This document shows positions 16,138-24,476 of a stretch of DNA of 28,996 nt, piece after piece. Source of the DNA: Holdemanella hominis (GTDB lineage Bacteria > Bacillota_I > Bacilli_A > Erysipelotrichales > Erysipelotrichaceae); NCBI RefSeq assembly GCF_014306155.1, contig NZ_JACRWH010000023.1, forward strand, positions 1 to 28,996, in the 5' to 3' direction. The notes under the pieces were generated by a model that was not told the DNA's origin, did not search any database, and saw nothing but the letters and a program-made list of their open reading frames with translations. Every line of letters starts with the position of its first letter. Within the stretch, counting starts at the first letter, position 1. A program made the position numbers and the translations under genes.

Positions 16138-16159
16138 AAAAAGCCAGGAAATCCTGGCT
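16138..16159 (-). terminator. Terminator between rpmF and uppP
   Basis: AGCCAGG (16142-16148) pairs with CCTGGCT (16153-16159) with a four-base loop, followed on the minus strand by five U residues. The uppP ATG is 19 bases further on. The short U run suggests incomplete termination. Confidence 0.75.
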
Positions 16160-16165
16160 ACATTT

Positions 16166-16336
16166 TTACTTTTCAACGATTTGTTTGCCGTTGTATTCGC
16201 CACAAGAGCACATCTTGTGAGCAAGTTTATATTCACCACAATTTGGACAACGAGTCAACGCTGGTTTCACCAATTTGTAATGTGTTCTACGTTTTGCTTT
16301 ACGTGTCTTTGAATTTCTTCTCTGTTGAACTGCCAT
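16166..16336 (-). CDS. rpmF: 50S ribosomal protein L32
   Basis: This 56-residue basic protein begins MAVQQRRNSKTRKAKRRTHY, the standard L32 N-terminus, and follows yceD as in many bacteria. The zinc-ribbon half has CPNCG (Cys-30, Cys-33) and then HKMCSCGEYNG (Cys-43, Cys-45). The second pair is spaced by one residue rather than the usual two, as if one residue were missing. AGGAGG seven bases before the ATG indicates strong translation. A terminator follows. Confidence 0.95.
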   Translation of the reverse strand: MAVQQRRNSKTRKAKRRTHYKLVKPALTRCPNCGEYKLAHKMCSCGEYNGKQIVEK

Positions 16337-16347
16337 GCTTGCACCTC

Positions 16348-16857
16348 CTAGTCATCATCCAGTTTGAAATCATTTAGTTTTTCCCATCGTGGATCAATTT
16401 TTGGCTCTTCTTTATCTTGATCCGATAAAAGCTGCCAACCATCTCCCTTTGGATATTGATCTCGAGGTAAACGAGTGATACTCATTGGAGCCTCATATAA
16501 TATCGCCTGGAAAATCTCTGGGTTAATATCGATTGTCTCTTTTTTCACCACGATAATTTCCTGATCTTCTGCATCCTGTACAGGAACAAAAGAATACGTT
16601 TGTTGCGACTCCGCCTCAAATGGAAAATCAATATCTTCGTTTGTGATGGAATCTAGAACAATCATCGTTCCATCCATTCTCAAATCACTCGATACGAAAT
16701 TCATTCCGTCAAACTCTAATGTACCCGTAACATGTACATCTGGAATAGACTTGACAGAAGTATGATGAAGCAGATCGTTTTCTTCAACCGCAATCCACTC
16801 ATCAATTTCAATAATATGGTTTTTTGCATTTAAGAAGTCTTTTCTATTAAATTTCAC
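16348..16857 (-). CDS. yceD: YceD/DUF177 family protein
   Basis: This 169-residue acidic protein lies directly before rpmF, the arrangement that defines the YceD (YlbN, DUF177) family. In other bacteria and plastids the family is tied to 23S rRNA accumulation. The expected family centre, with D-V-x-V-x-G-x-x-E followed by a short loop and a second strand, is visible around residues 40-60 (VHVTGTLEFDG). The upstream GTG at 16878 is in frame, but GAGGTG lies six bases before the GTG at 16857, giving an N-terminus MKFNRKDFL that suits the family. It has a strong promoter of its own. Confidence 0.85.
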   Translation of the reverse strand: MKFNRKDFLNAKNHIIEIDEWIAVEENDLLHHTSVKSIPDVHVTGTLEFDGMNFVSSDLRMDGTMIVLDSITNEDIDFPFEAESQQTYSFVPVQDAEDQEIIVVKKETIDINPEIFQAILYEAPMSITRLPRDQYPKGDGWQLLSDQDKEEPKIDPRWEKLNDFKLDDD

Positions 16858-16883
16858 GATCTTCACCTCATGTCGCACTTGAT

Positions 16884-16912
16884 ATTATAATAAAAGTAAT
16901 TGATAAAGTCAA
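16884..16912 (-). promoter_or_regulatory. Strong promoter of yceD-rpmF
   Basis: On the minus strand TTGACT, exactly 17 bases, and a perfect TATAAT form one of the best promoter matches in the window. They lie about 26 bases before the chosen yceD start and back to back with the tmcAL start. Confidence 0.8.
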
Positions 16913-16935
16913 TATTTCCACAAGAAAAAGATTTT

Positions 16936-16943
16936 GATATCAT
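16936..16943 (+). promoter_or_regulatory. Extended -10 immediately before tmcAL
   Basis: TGATATCAT (from t16935) fits TGn plus a four-of-six -10 ending seven bases before the ATG at 16951. Transcription starting at normal distance would begin at or next to the start codon. No -35 or ribosome-binding site is convincing. Confidence 0.35.
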
Positions 16944-16950
16944 AATGAAT

Positions 16951-17955
16951 ATGAAAACATGTGGAATTATTACAGAATATAATCCTTTTCATCAAGGACA
17001 TATCTATCATATCAAAAAAGCGAAAGAATTAACACAATGTGATTGTTTAATTGCGATTGTTTCCAATCATTTTACACAGCGAGGCCTTTTTAGCCTATTA
17101 ACTATGCAAGATAAAACTAAACTAGCCCTCGAAGCCGGATGCAATCTAGTCATTGAGCTTCCTCCTTGTTATGCAGCACAAAGTGCGGATTACTTTGCCA
17201 AATACGCTGTTGAGTCTTTAAGTCAATTACATATTGATCAAATCTGTTTCGGTTCTGAAACAAACAACATCAGCACTCTAAAAGAATATTCGAAACAAAT
17301 GGAATCTACTCAAGTGGTTCCATCTTTAAGCATGAATCAAAATCTATACACCAAAAATATTCGTCCTAATGATATCTTAGGCATTCAATATATCAAACAA
17401 TGCGAGAAATACGGTATTACCCCTTGCACAATTGCTCGTAATGATTCTTTTAAAAGTGCTACGCAAACACGCAAAGAATACCTTGAAGGCATTTCTCAAT
17501 TCAATGATGCCTATTTTAATTCAAGCCAAACATGGGATACGTATTATCCATATCTAAGAAAATTCTTACTTTTAACTGACACACGTACTTTATCCACATA
17601 CTTTCTAGTTAATGAAGGCATTGAATATCGCTTAAAAGAAAATGCCAAGAAATATTTGAATTGGGAAGATTTTCTATTGGCATCCATTTCTAAAACATAC
17701 ACAAAAGCACGCATTCAAAGAACTTGTATGTTCATTTTACTTCAAATCACAAAAGCACAGATGCAAGAAAACAACCATTTCAATCAAGTTATTGTAGCAG
17801 GCTTTGATTCTATAGGACAAGAATATTTAAAAGGTAAACGTGTCATCACAAAATTTAAAGAATTGCCTAAATTCCTACAAGACATTGAACTCAAGTGTCA
17901 ATATTTATCTTTTGATTCGTTTAAGGCAAGAAAGGTGATTTATTATGATCGTTAG
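16951..17955 (+). CDS. tmcAL: tRNA(Met) cytidine acetate ligase-like protein (TmcAL/YlbM)
   Basis: TmcAL uses acetate and ATP to acetylate the wobble cytidine of elongator tRNA-Met. The N-terminus MKTCGIITEYNPFHQGH has the nucleotidyltransferase HxGH motif (His-14 to His-17). It is followed by the family's SNHFTQRG (39-46), K-x-A-L-E-A-G and VIELP (57-71), and ARNDSFKSATQTRK further on. From the ATG at 16951 it has 334 residues, roughly 70-80 fewer than Bacillus YlbM, the loss being at the C-terminus. An ATG two codons earlier (16945) and a longer frame to 16900 are possible. No ribosome-binding site is visible for any of them. Its last codons overlap the next gene by 11 bp. Confidence 0.85.
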   Translation: MKTCGIITEYNPFHQGHIYHIKKAKELTQCDCLIAIVSNHFTQRGLFSLLTMQDKTKLALEAGCNLVIELPPCYAAQSADYFAKYAVESLSQLHIDQICFGSETNNISTLKEYSKQMESTQVVPSLSMNQNLYTKNIRPNDILGIQYIKQCEKYGITPCTIARNDSFKSATQTRKEYLEGISQFNDAYFNSSQTWDTYYPYLRKFLLLTDTRTLSTYFLVNEGIEYRLKENAKKYLNWEDFLLASISKTYTKARIQRTCMFILLQITKAQMQENNHFNQVIVAGFDSIGQEYLKGKRVITKFKELPKFLQDIELKCQYLSFDSFKARKVIYYDR

Positions 17956-18487
17956 TATATGCATTTTAATCCTTCTTGTATGTATATACATCTATTTTTT
18001 TCCTTTTATCCCAAAGCGGAAGAAACACTATACGTACGCATTATTACTTGGATGTCCTGCTCATGATGATGGAAGCATGTCTTCAAGTCAAATCAAAAGA
18101 TGCAATCTTGCGATTGACATGTATAAAAAGGGGCTATATGGTACGTTAATTATCTCTGGGTCAAATGTAAAGAATGAGTATGTAGAAGCTGAAGTTATGA
18201 ATACTTACATAAGGAAAAGAGTGGAAATCCCGACCATTCTTGAAACACACGCAAGAAATACCTTTGAAAACTTCAAGTTATCTAAAAAATATATTCAAGA
18301 GCAAGATGTGCTCATTCTGGCATCCCAAACGCACGCCAAAAGAGCTTGTGCAATTGCCAAGCAATTCTTTTCAGATTATGGCTGTGCCTGGTTTAAAGAT
18401 TTAAAACCAAAACACATCATAAGAGAAATTGTTTCGCGTATTCTTTATATCAAAATTGAAATACTAAAAAAATTAGGAAGGTACTAA
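17945..18487 (+). CDS. DUF218 family membrane protein (YdcF/SanA/ElyC-like)
   Basis: This 180-residue protein has one N-terminal membrane helix (about residues 2-22) followed by a DUF218 domain. The domain shows YALLLGCPAHDDGSMSSSQ, the SGS turn and EYVEAEVM pattern, and ILETHARNTFEN (the family's E-x-x-A/S-x-N-T-x-E-N). Family members in other bacteria affect envelope integrity; their chemistry is poorly known. AAAGGTGA six bases before the ATG sits inside the end of tmcAL and the two genes overlap by 11 bp, so translation is probably coupled. It ends against relA in a shared hairpin. Confidence 0.8.
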   Translation: MIVSICILILLVCIYIYFFPFIPKRKKHYTYALLLGCPAHDDGSMSSSQIKRCNLAIDMYKKGLYGTLIISGSNVKNEYVEAEVMNTYIRKRVEIPTILETHARNTFENFKLSKKYIQEQDVLILASQTHAKRACAIAKQFFSDYGCAWFKDLKPKHIIREIVSRILYIKIEILKKLGRY

Positions 18488-18498
18488 AATACCTTCCT
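18466..18498 (-). terminator. Terminator of the recJ-apt-relA operon
   Basis: A perfect 9-bp stem AGGAAGGTA/TACCTTCCT with a six-base loop is followed on the minus strand by AA and seven U residues. It overlaps the stop codons of both convergent genes. Confidence 0.85.
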
Positions 18499-20701
18499 AT
18501 TGAATTGTACGAACGACTTCATTGACGCTTCGTACTTTTTTTAAGTTCGCAATTAAATTTTGTAGATGCGCTGCATTCTTTACTGCAACCGTTAGTTTTG
18601 TGGTTGCCTCTAAATTTCCTTCATCCACAGCCGAATCTACATGTTTTAAATAGACATTGCACTGCTGCAAAGTTGTCACAATATCACTCAATAAGTAGTT
18701 ACGATCATCACTATGAACCACCAAATTGACTTCATATTGTTTTTCATCTAAGCCCTCTTCCCATTGAACAGGAATCAGACGTTTCTTTTCATTCAAGATA
18801 TTTGGACAATCCGCCCTATGGACCTTCACACCTTGGCCTTTAGAAATATATCCAATAATTGGATCACCCGGAATAGGTCGACAACAATTTGCCAAAGAAA
18901 CCGCAATTGTATCAACACCTGGAACAACAACACCACAATTTGAATGTTTCACTTGGTGAGATGGCTGCTTATTGTAGATCTTCATAATTTCCTGATCTTC
19001 CAGCATATTCGAACGATTCTTCACCAAACGATCCACAATGGACTGCAATGATACACGCTTCATCGCAATACCTACATATAGATCATCCACACTCTTAAAT
19101 GACAAAGATGTTAAAATCGACTCTAAACGTTTTGTTTCCATTAATTTTGAATCCAGCTTCAAACGTCTAAACTCATCTTCAAGCATCGATTGACCTAGCT
19201 TAATGCTGTCCTTGCGTGACTGCTGCTCTTGTTTTTGTAAGAAAGTACGAATCTTATTTCGTGCATGCCCACTCTTAACAATTTTAATCCAGTCTGCACT
19301 TGGACCTACAGAGTTGTTGTTAGTTAAAATATCAACAACATCTCCCGTTTTTAATGGCGTGTTCAAAGGTACAATAGCTCCATTGACTTTAGCACCAACC
19401 GTTTTATTACCAACCTCCGTATGGATTCTGTACGCAAAATCGATTGGACAAGAACCTGTAGGTAACGCAATAACTTTACCTCTAGGGGTTAAACAATATA
19501 CATTTGCTTCAAAAATATCTTTTTGAAGTACATTCATATATTCAAGTGGATCTTCACTCTCTTCATCGGTCATCATAGAGAAATCTCTAAACCAAGAAAG
19601 TTTATCCTCAATCTCTTTTTGTTCATACTCAGGCGCATAATTACGATTTTCTTTATACTTCCAGTGCGCTGCAACACCTCGTTCGGCAATCGCATCCATT
19701 TCTTCAGTACGAATCTGGATTTCAAAAATATTACCATGTTCCGGCTCTACAATCGTCGTATGCAAAGACTGATACATGTTGGCTTTTGGCATCGCAATAT
19801 AATCTTTAAAACGACCAGGAATCGGTCTATATTTGGCATGAATATAACCTAATATTTCATAACAATGCACCACTGAATCTGTAATAATACGAATTGCTAA
19901 TAAATCTAAAATTTCTTCAAAACGCTTGTTTTTTGTAACCATCTTTTTATAGATGCTATAGAAATGTTTAGAACGGCCAAAAATACGATATTGAATATTA
20001 TACTCTTGTAAAATCGATTCAATATCCGAAATCATTTCTTGAACTTGACCATTACGATCACTTTCACGTTGTTTTACCAACCCTTTGATTTCCTCATACT
20101 TCTTATAATCCAAGTATTTAAAAGACAAATCTTCCAACTCGTTTTTTATTTCACTGATACCTAAACGGTGTGCAATCGGTGCATATACGCTCAAAGTTTC
20201 ACGCGCAATCTTCTTTTGTTTTTCCGGACGCATATACTGCAACGTACGCATGTTATGTAGACGGTCCGCTAATTTAATCAAGATGACACGAATATCTTTG
20301 GCCATCGCAATAAACAACTTACGATGATTGCTAGCCAGATATTCTTCTTCATCTTTAAACTTGATGGCACCAATTTTTGTAACTGCATCCACCAAAGTTG
20401 CGATTTCTTCACCAAACAATTCTATAATCGTATCTGTGGTTATGCCTTCACAATCTTCTACCGTATCATGTAAAAGACCAGCCGCAATCGTTTTAGGGCC
20501 ACAATGCATTAACGCTAATGTATTCGCCACCTGAATTACGTGAATGACATAAGGCTCTCCACTTTTACGAAACTGCCCTTTATGGTGTTCATAGGCAAAA
20601 TCATATGCCTTTTGTATCAACTCAATATTTTCTGGGCGTTTTATATATGTCTGTACATTCTCCATGCACTCTTCAAAAGTAACTTGCTTTTTCTGACTCA
20701 T
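18497..20701 (-). CDS. relA: Bifunctional (p)ppGpp synthetase/hydrolase Rel
   Basis: Rel makes and degrades the alarmone (p)ppGpp at the ribosome. The 734-residue protein has the full long-RSH layout. The HD hydrolase carries LLHDTVED (His-78/Asp-79 in this numbering), so it should be bifunctional. The synthetase domain has GRFKDYIAMPKANMYQSLH; then come TGS (about 395-455), a helical region, a zinc-finger part with NCCRPIPGD, and a C-terminal ACT domain. The ATG at 20701 has GGGGG ten bases upstream; a GTG two codons earlier (20707) is an alternative with short spacing. It follows apt by 33 bp and ends the recJ-apt-relA operon, the same order as in Bacillus. Confidence 0.97.
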   Translation of the reverse strand: MSQKKQVTFEECMENVQTYIKRPENIELIQKAYDFAYEHHKGQFRKSGEPYVIHVIQVANTLALMHCGPKTIAAGLLHDTVEDCEGITTDTIIELFGEEIATLVDAVTKIGAIKFKDEEEYLASNHRKLFIAMAKDIRVILIKLADRLHNMRTLQYMRPEKQKKIARETLSVYAPIAHRLGISEIKNELEDLSFKYLDYKKYEEIKGLVKQRESDRNGQVQEMISDIESILQEYNIQYRIFGRSKHFYSIYKKMVTKNKRFEEILDLLAIRIITDSVVHCYEILGYIHAKYRPIPGRFKDYIAMPKANMYQSLHTTIVEPEHGNIFEIQIRTEEMDAIAERGVAAHWKYKENRNYAPEYEQKEIEDKLSWFRDFSMMTDEESEDPLEYMNVLQKDIFEANVYCLTPRGKVIALPTGSCPIDFAYRIHTEVGNKTVGAKVNGAIVPLNTPLKTGDVVDILTNNNSVGPSADWIKIVKSGHARNKIRTFLQKQEQQSRKDSIKLGQSMLEDEFRRLKLDSKLMETKRLESILTSLSFKSVDDLYVGIAMKRVSLQSIVDRLVKNRSNMLEDQEIMKIYNKQPSHQVKHSNCGVVVPGVDTIAVSLANCCRPIPGDPIIGYISKGQGVKVHRADCPNILNEKKRLIPVQWEEGLDEKQYEVNLVVHSDDRNYLLSDIVTTLQQCNVYLKHVDSAVDEGNLEATTKLTVAVKNAAHLQNLIANLKKVRSVNEVVRTIQ

Positions 20702-20734
20702 AATCACTGCGCCCCCTTTCCTAAATTAAATTCT

Positions 20735-21256
20735 TTATTCTCCCTCAAAATGTGTTAAAGCACACACTGGAATATCTTTAAATTTTTCTCTTCCTTTTAA
20801 ATCATCCAATTCGATCACAAAAGCTACACCGACAACACTTGCCTGCATACGCTCAACCATTTTAATAATTGCTTCTACAGTACCTCCTGTAGCCAATAAA
20901 TCATCGATAATCACAACTTTTTGTCCAGGTAAAATGGCATCCGCATGGATACAAAGCTCATCTTGACCATATTCTAGATCGTACGTTTCATTCACTGTTT
21001 CTCTAGGAAGTTTTCCTGGCTTTCTAACTGGCACAAAACCAACATTATTCTCTAAAGCTACTGGCACACCAAATAAGAAACCACGAGCTTCTGGGCCAAT
21101 CACAACATCGGCACCAATACTTTTCACAAAGTCATTGAATTGATCTACACAATAACGCATCGCATTCGCGTTTTGTAGAATAGGTGTTACATCTCTAAAA
21201 ACGATTCCTTCCTTAGGAAATCCTGGAATACTCTCAATATAATCTTTTAAATCCAT
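20735..21256 (-). CDS. apt: Adenine phosphoribosyltransferase
   Basis: Apt salvages adenine to AMP using PRPP. From the chosen ATG it has 173 residues, the usual length. It begins MDLKDYIESIPGFPKEGI, the standard family N-terminus, with the PRPP-binding loop VVIIDDLLATGGT at residues 114-126 and the GPEARGF substrate segment at 54-60. The frame runs 18 codons further upstream, but GAGGT seven bases before 21256 and the family alignment set this start. It lies between recJ and relA, linking purine salvage with (p)ppGpp metabolism as in other Bacillota. Confidence 0.97.
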   Translation of the reverse strand: MDLKDYIESIPGFPKEGIVFRDVTPILQNANAMRYCVDQFNDFVKSIGADVVIGPEARGFLFGVPVALENNVGFVPVRKPGKLPRETVNETYDLEYGQDELCIHADAILPGQKVVIIDDLLATGGTVEAIIKMVERMQASVVGVAFVIELDDLKGREKFKDIPVCALTHFEGE

Positions 21257-21287
21257 ACTAAACCTCTTTCTAATTGATTCCATTTTA

Positions 21288-22841
21288 CTACGCATATACA
21301 ATCTCATCAATCACAAAATTTACCTGTTTACGACCCTGATATTGATTGATTTGAACAGTTCCAATAAATGAATAAATCGCATTTACACTTTTTTTATACT
21401 CCGCTTCACTCTGGTTAAACCGCATACACTGCAAGCCAGAATCTAAAGTATACTTGCGATGTTTATGATTTTGAAAATCATATAAACTTTTAATTTTTGG
21501 CTGAACGATTTCAAAACTAGGAAACACAAAACCTGGGCCAAACGGTCTAAGTATATCTAAAGATTGTATGGTTTTTAAGCTTAATTCTTCATCATCTATG
21601 ACTAATGTATTTTTCTTCTTTACACTATACGTATATTCCTTGATACGTGTATGAATAAATTTTTCAAACAAATCATATTCATTTAGATTCAAAGAAAAAC
21701 CAGCTGCATTTCCATGTCCGCCAAACGTCACAAAATGTGGATATTCACCTAAAAAATCCATACAGTTAAAGCCCTCTGGACTTCGCATACTTGCCTTATA
21801 CCCCTGCTCATTTTTTGCCAAGACAATACAAGGCTTATTAAAGCTAGCACAAATCGATCCAGCAACTAAACCAATGATTCCCTCATGAAAGCTTGCATCT
21901 TCAATCATAAAGATATCTTCATTGCCTTTGCACTTCATCAAAGCTGTTTTTTGCATCTGATCCGATAATTGTTTACGAATCGTATTGATCTGTGTAATCT
22001 GCTGACCCAACGTAAAAATACTCTCATCATCCTGCGCTAAAAAATAACGAACTACATTGTTCACATTCGCAAGATTACTTAATCTTCCAATCGCATTTAA
22101 TTTTGGGACCACCTGAAAACCAATACTCGTTTCATTTACCTCACGATCGGTAGCTAATGAAAATATATGTTTTTCATGCGTTTGATTCATCAAACGTAAA
22201 GCATTTTGAATTAAAGCACGCGTCTGCCCTTTCACAATCATCATATCTGAAATACTCGCAAGGCCTGCTAGCTGTAAAAGATAGTCATTGTCAACTCCTA
22301 ATACACGCATACATTCATAGGCAACACCAGCTCCACATAATGTTTCAAAACAAGATTCCATCAATGTTGGATGCACTACAATATCGCAATTCACCTCTTC
22401 ATCCATTGTATGATGGTCAGTTACAATTACATCCATACCCAATTCTTTAGCCAACGCTAAAGCTTGGGTACTTTTAATTCCATTATCCACTGTAATTATC
22501 AAAGAGTAACCTTTTTTGTGTGCGAGTGTAACTGTCGCCTCACTTAATCCATACCCCTCTTTGATCCGGTCTGGAATATAGAAACCACACTCAAGACCTA
22601 GTTGTCTTAATCCTGAAACCATAATGGTTGTTGCGCTGATACCGTCACAATCATAGTCACCGGCAACGATTACTTTTTCACAATTCGAAACAGCTTGTGC
22701 TATACGCTTTTTAAACCTTTCCATACATGCAGATTCAGAAATTGAATTTAAAGGCTGACTCGTTGTCCAATATTCCCATTTTGATGTATCGGGCTCTAAA
22801 AATTCTAATACTTTTTTTGTTAATTCTGTCATTTGTTCCAT
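21288..22841 (-). CDS. recJ: Single-stranded-DNA-specific exonuclease RecJ
   Basis: RecJ degrades single-stranded DNA 5' to 3' in recombination and mismatch or excision repair. From the ATG at 22841 it has 517 residues, close to the short core form and shorter than the roughly 780 residues of Bacillus RecJ. The DHH phosphoesterase motifs are present: GDYDCDG (residues 61-67), TVDNGIKS, and VTDHH (140-144). The DHHA1 motif FGGHGNAAGF follows, then an OB-type end. No ribosome-binding site precedes the ATG; instead a perfect extended -10 lies seven bases before it, suggesting a leaderless mRNA. The frame extends 11 codons upstream without support. Confidence 0.93.
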   Translation of the reverse strand: MEQMTELTKKVLEFLEPDTSKWEYWTTSQPLNSISESACMERFKKRIAQAVSNCEKVIVAGDYDCDGISATTIMVSGLRQLGLECGFYIPDRIKEGYGLSEATVTLAHKKGYSLIITVDNGIKSTQALALAKELGMDVIVTDHHTMDEEVNCDIVVHPTLMESCFETLCGAGVAYECMRVLGVDNDYLLQLAGLASISDMMIVKGQTRALIQNALRLMNQTHEKHIFSLATDREVNETSIGFQVVPKLNAIGRLSNLANVNNVVRYFLAQDDESIFTLGQQITQINTIRKQLSDQMQKTALMKCKGNEDIFMIEDASFHEGIIGLVAGSICASFNKPCIVLAKNEQGYKASMRSPEGFNCMDFLGEYPHFVTFGGHGNAAGFSLNLNEYDLFEKFIHTRIKEYTYSVKKKNTLVIDDEELSLKTIQSLDILRPFGPGFVFPSFEIVQPKIKSLYDFQNHKHRKYTLDSGLQCMRFNQSEAEYKKSVNAIYSFIGTVQINQYQGRKQVNFVIDEIVYA

Positions 22842-22848
22842 GTTAATT

Positions 22849-22857
22849 ATTATACCA
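22849..22857 (-). promoter_or_regulatory. Extended -10 promoter of recJ-apt-relA
   Basis: On the minus strand TGGTATAAT (TGn and a perfect -10) ends seven bases before the recJ ATG, placing the transcription start at or beside the start codon. The -35 region is part of the ruvB terminator hairpin and has no good consensus. Confidence 0.6.
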
Positions 22858-22861
22858 TATA

Positions 22862-22893
22862 TTAAAATGTTCACAGACTATTAATCTGTGAAC
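22862..22893 (-). terminator. Hairpin terminator after ruvB
   Basis: A perfect 9-bp stem GTTCACAGA/TCTGTGAAC with a seven-base loop contains the ruvB stop codon in the loop. On the minus strand only AUUUUAA follows, so termination may be weak. Confidence 0.6.
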
Positions 22894-23891
22894 AATTCTT
22901 TCTGATAAGGAATTTGAAGATGCTCATACGCTTTAGGCGTTACAATTCTTCCTCTTGGTGTACGATTGATAAAACCAATCTGTAATAAATAGGGCTCATA
23001 TACATCTTCGAGTGTCATCGGCTCTTCTCCAATACTTGATGCGATTGCTTCAAGTCCGACGGGACCTCCTTTAAATCTTTCAATAATACCCTTTAAGTAT
23101 TTGTGATCAACCGCATCCAAACCTAAATGATCCACACGAAGTCGGTCTAGAGCTGTTTTGGCAATTTCACTTGAAACCACACCCTCATTATAGACTTGTG
23201 CAAAATCACGCACACGTCTAAACAAACGGTTTGCGATACGTGGAGTCCCACGTGAGCGTAAGGCTATTTCTGTGACAGCATTTTTATCAATTTCCGTATT
23301 CATAACACAACTTGTACGATAAACAATTTTTTCTAAGTCCGATAAATTATAGTACTCCAATTGGGAAATGATTCCAAAACGATCACGTAAAGGAGCACTT
23401 AAATCTCCGGCACGAGTTGTGGCACCAACAAGTGTAAAAGGTGGTAAATTAATACGGATATTGTGTACCGTAGCCGAATCTTTACCTACCACAATATCTA
23501 GACAATAATCTTCCATAGCTGGATACAACACTTCTTCTACTTGTTTTGGTAAGCGATGGATCTCATCAATAAATAAGACATCTCCTGGTTCAAGCGTCGT
23601 AAGAATCGCAGCTAGATCTCCACTTTTTTCAATCGAAGGACCACTGGCTGTTTTAAGATTTCCATGCATTTCATTAGCAAGAATATATGCCAATGTTGTT
23701 TTTCCAAGTCCAGGAGGGCCGTAGAATAAAACATGGTCCAAAGCTTCATTTCTAGATCTTGCCGCATGAATGAACACATTTAGATTTTCTTTTAATTCTG
23801 ATTGCCCAATATATTCATTTAAACTTTGCGGACGCAACGTCTTTTCAAAGTTATCGCACTCTTGTAAATTTCCATCTACTTCTCTAGGCAT
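22881..23891 (-). CDS. ruvB: Holliday junction branch migration helicase RuvB
   Basis: RuvB is the AAA+ motor that, with RuvA, moves Holliday junctions during recombination. The 336-residue length is normal. Walker A GPPGLGKT lies at residues 58-65 and Walker B FIDEIHR at 107-113, with sensor segment GATTRAGDLSAPLRDRFG and a C-terminal winged helix. It starts five bases after ruvA. GGAG about ten bases before the ATG is a modest ribosome-binding site. Confidence 0.98.
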   Translation of the reverse strand: MPREVDGNLQECDNFEKTLRPQSLNEYIGQSELKENLNVFIHAARSRNEALDHVLFYGPPGLGKTTLAYILANEMHGNLKTASGPSIEKSGDLAAILTTLEPGDVLFIDEIHRLPKQVEEVLYPAMEDYCLDIVVGKDSATVHNIRINLPPFTLVGATTRAGDLSAPLRDRFGIISQLEYYNLSDLEKIVYRTSCVMNTEIDKNAVTEIALRSRGTPRIANRLFRRVRDFAQVYNEGVVSSEIAKTALDRLRVDHLGLDAVDHKYLKGIIERFKGGPVGLEAIASSIGEEPMTLEDVYEPYLLQIGFINRTPRGRIVTPKAYEHLQIPYQKELFTD

Positions 23892-23896
23892 TTATC

Positions 23897-24475
23897 TTAT
23901 ACTCCATTTCTTTTTGCGAGTAAGATCAATGCTTGTCTTAGCATTTCATCTTCTCCTAATTCTGTATTTTCTAATTCCTTTTTAATTTTCGTTAATTGAT
24001 TTGTCTTATATCCAAGTGATAAAAGCGCATCCTGAACTTGGCCCCACACTGGATTTGATGTAGCACCATCACTGGTTTCCAAAGATACAAACTTACCTTT
24101 TAGATCTAGAACAATTTGTCCTGCCGTTTTTGCACCAATACCAGGTAAAGACTTAAGTTTTTTGATATCATCATTTTCAATGGCTTCAATCATTTCTTTT
24201 CCCGAACATACCGACAACATAGTCTGTGCTGTTTTAGGACCAATGCCTTTCACATTGATCAAACGCATAAACACTTCATAGTCTTCTTCTTTTAAAAAGC
24301 CAAACAACAAGATTGCATCCTCACGTACATGTTGATACGTATAAAGAAACAATTCATCTCCCATTTTTTGACTTAAGGCATTTGCCAGATAAACTTCGTA
24401 GCCTACCCCCTGCACATCCAACACAACACGATCACTTCGAATAATTCTTACAACGCCGTTCACAAACGCAATCAT
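23897..24475 (-). CDS. ruvA: Holliday junction-binding protein RuvA
   Basis: RuvA binds four-way junctions as a tetramer and loads RuvB. The 192-residue protein has the N-terminal OB fold starting MIAFVNGVV, two helix-hairpin-helix motifs (LINVKGIGPKTA and LKSLPGIGAKTA in the middle), and a C-terminal RuvB-contacting domain. The five codons upstream in the same frame are ignored because GAGGTG is five bases before the ATG at 24475. Only one base separates it from the xth stop codon, so the two are probably co-translated. Confidence 0.97.
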   Translation of the reverse strand: MIAFVNGVVRIIRSDRVVLDVQGVGYEVYLANALSQKMGDELFLYTYQHVREDAILLFGFLKEEDYEVFMRLINVKGIGPKTAQTMLSVCSGKEMIEAIENDDIKKLKSLPGIGAKTAGQIVLDLKGKFVSLETSDGATSNPVWGQVQDALLSLGYKTNQLTKIKKELENTELGEDEMLRQALILLAKRNGV

Positions 24476-24476
24476 A

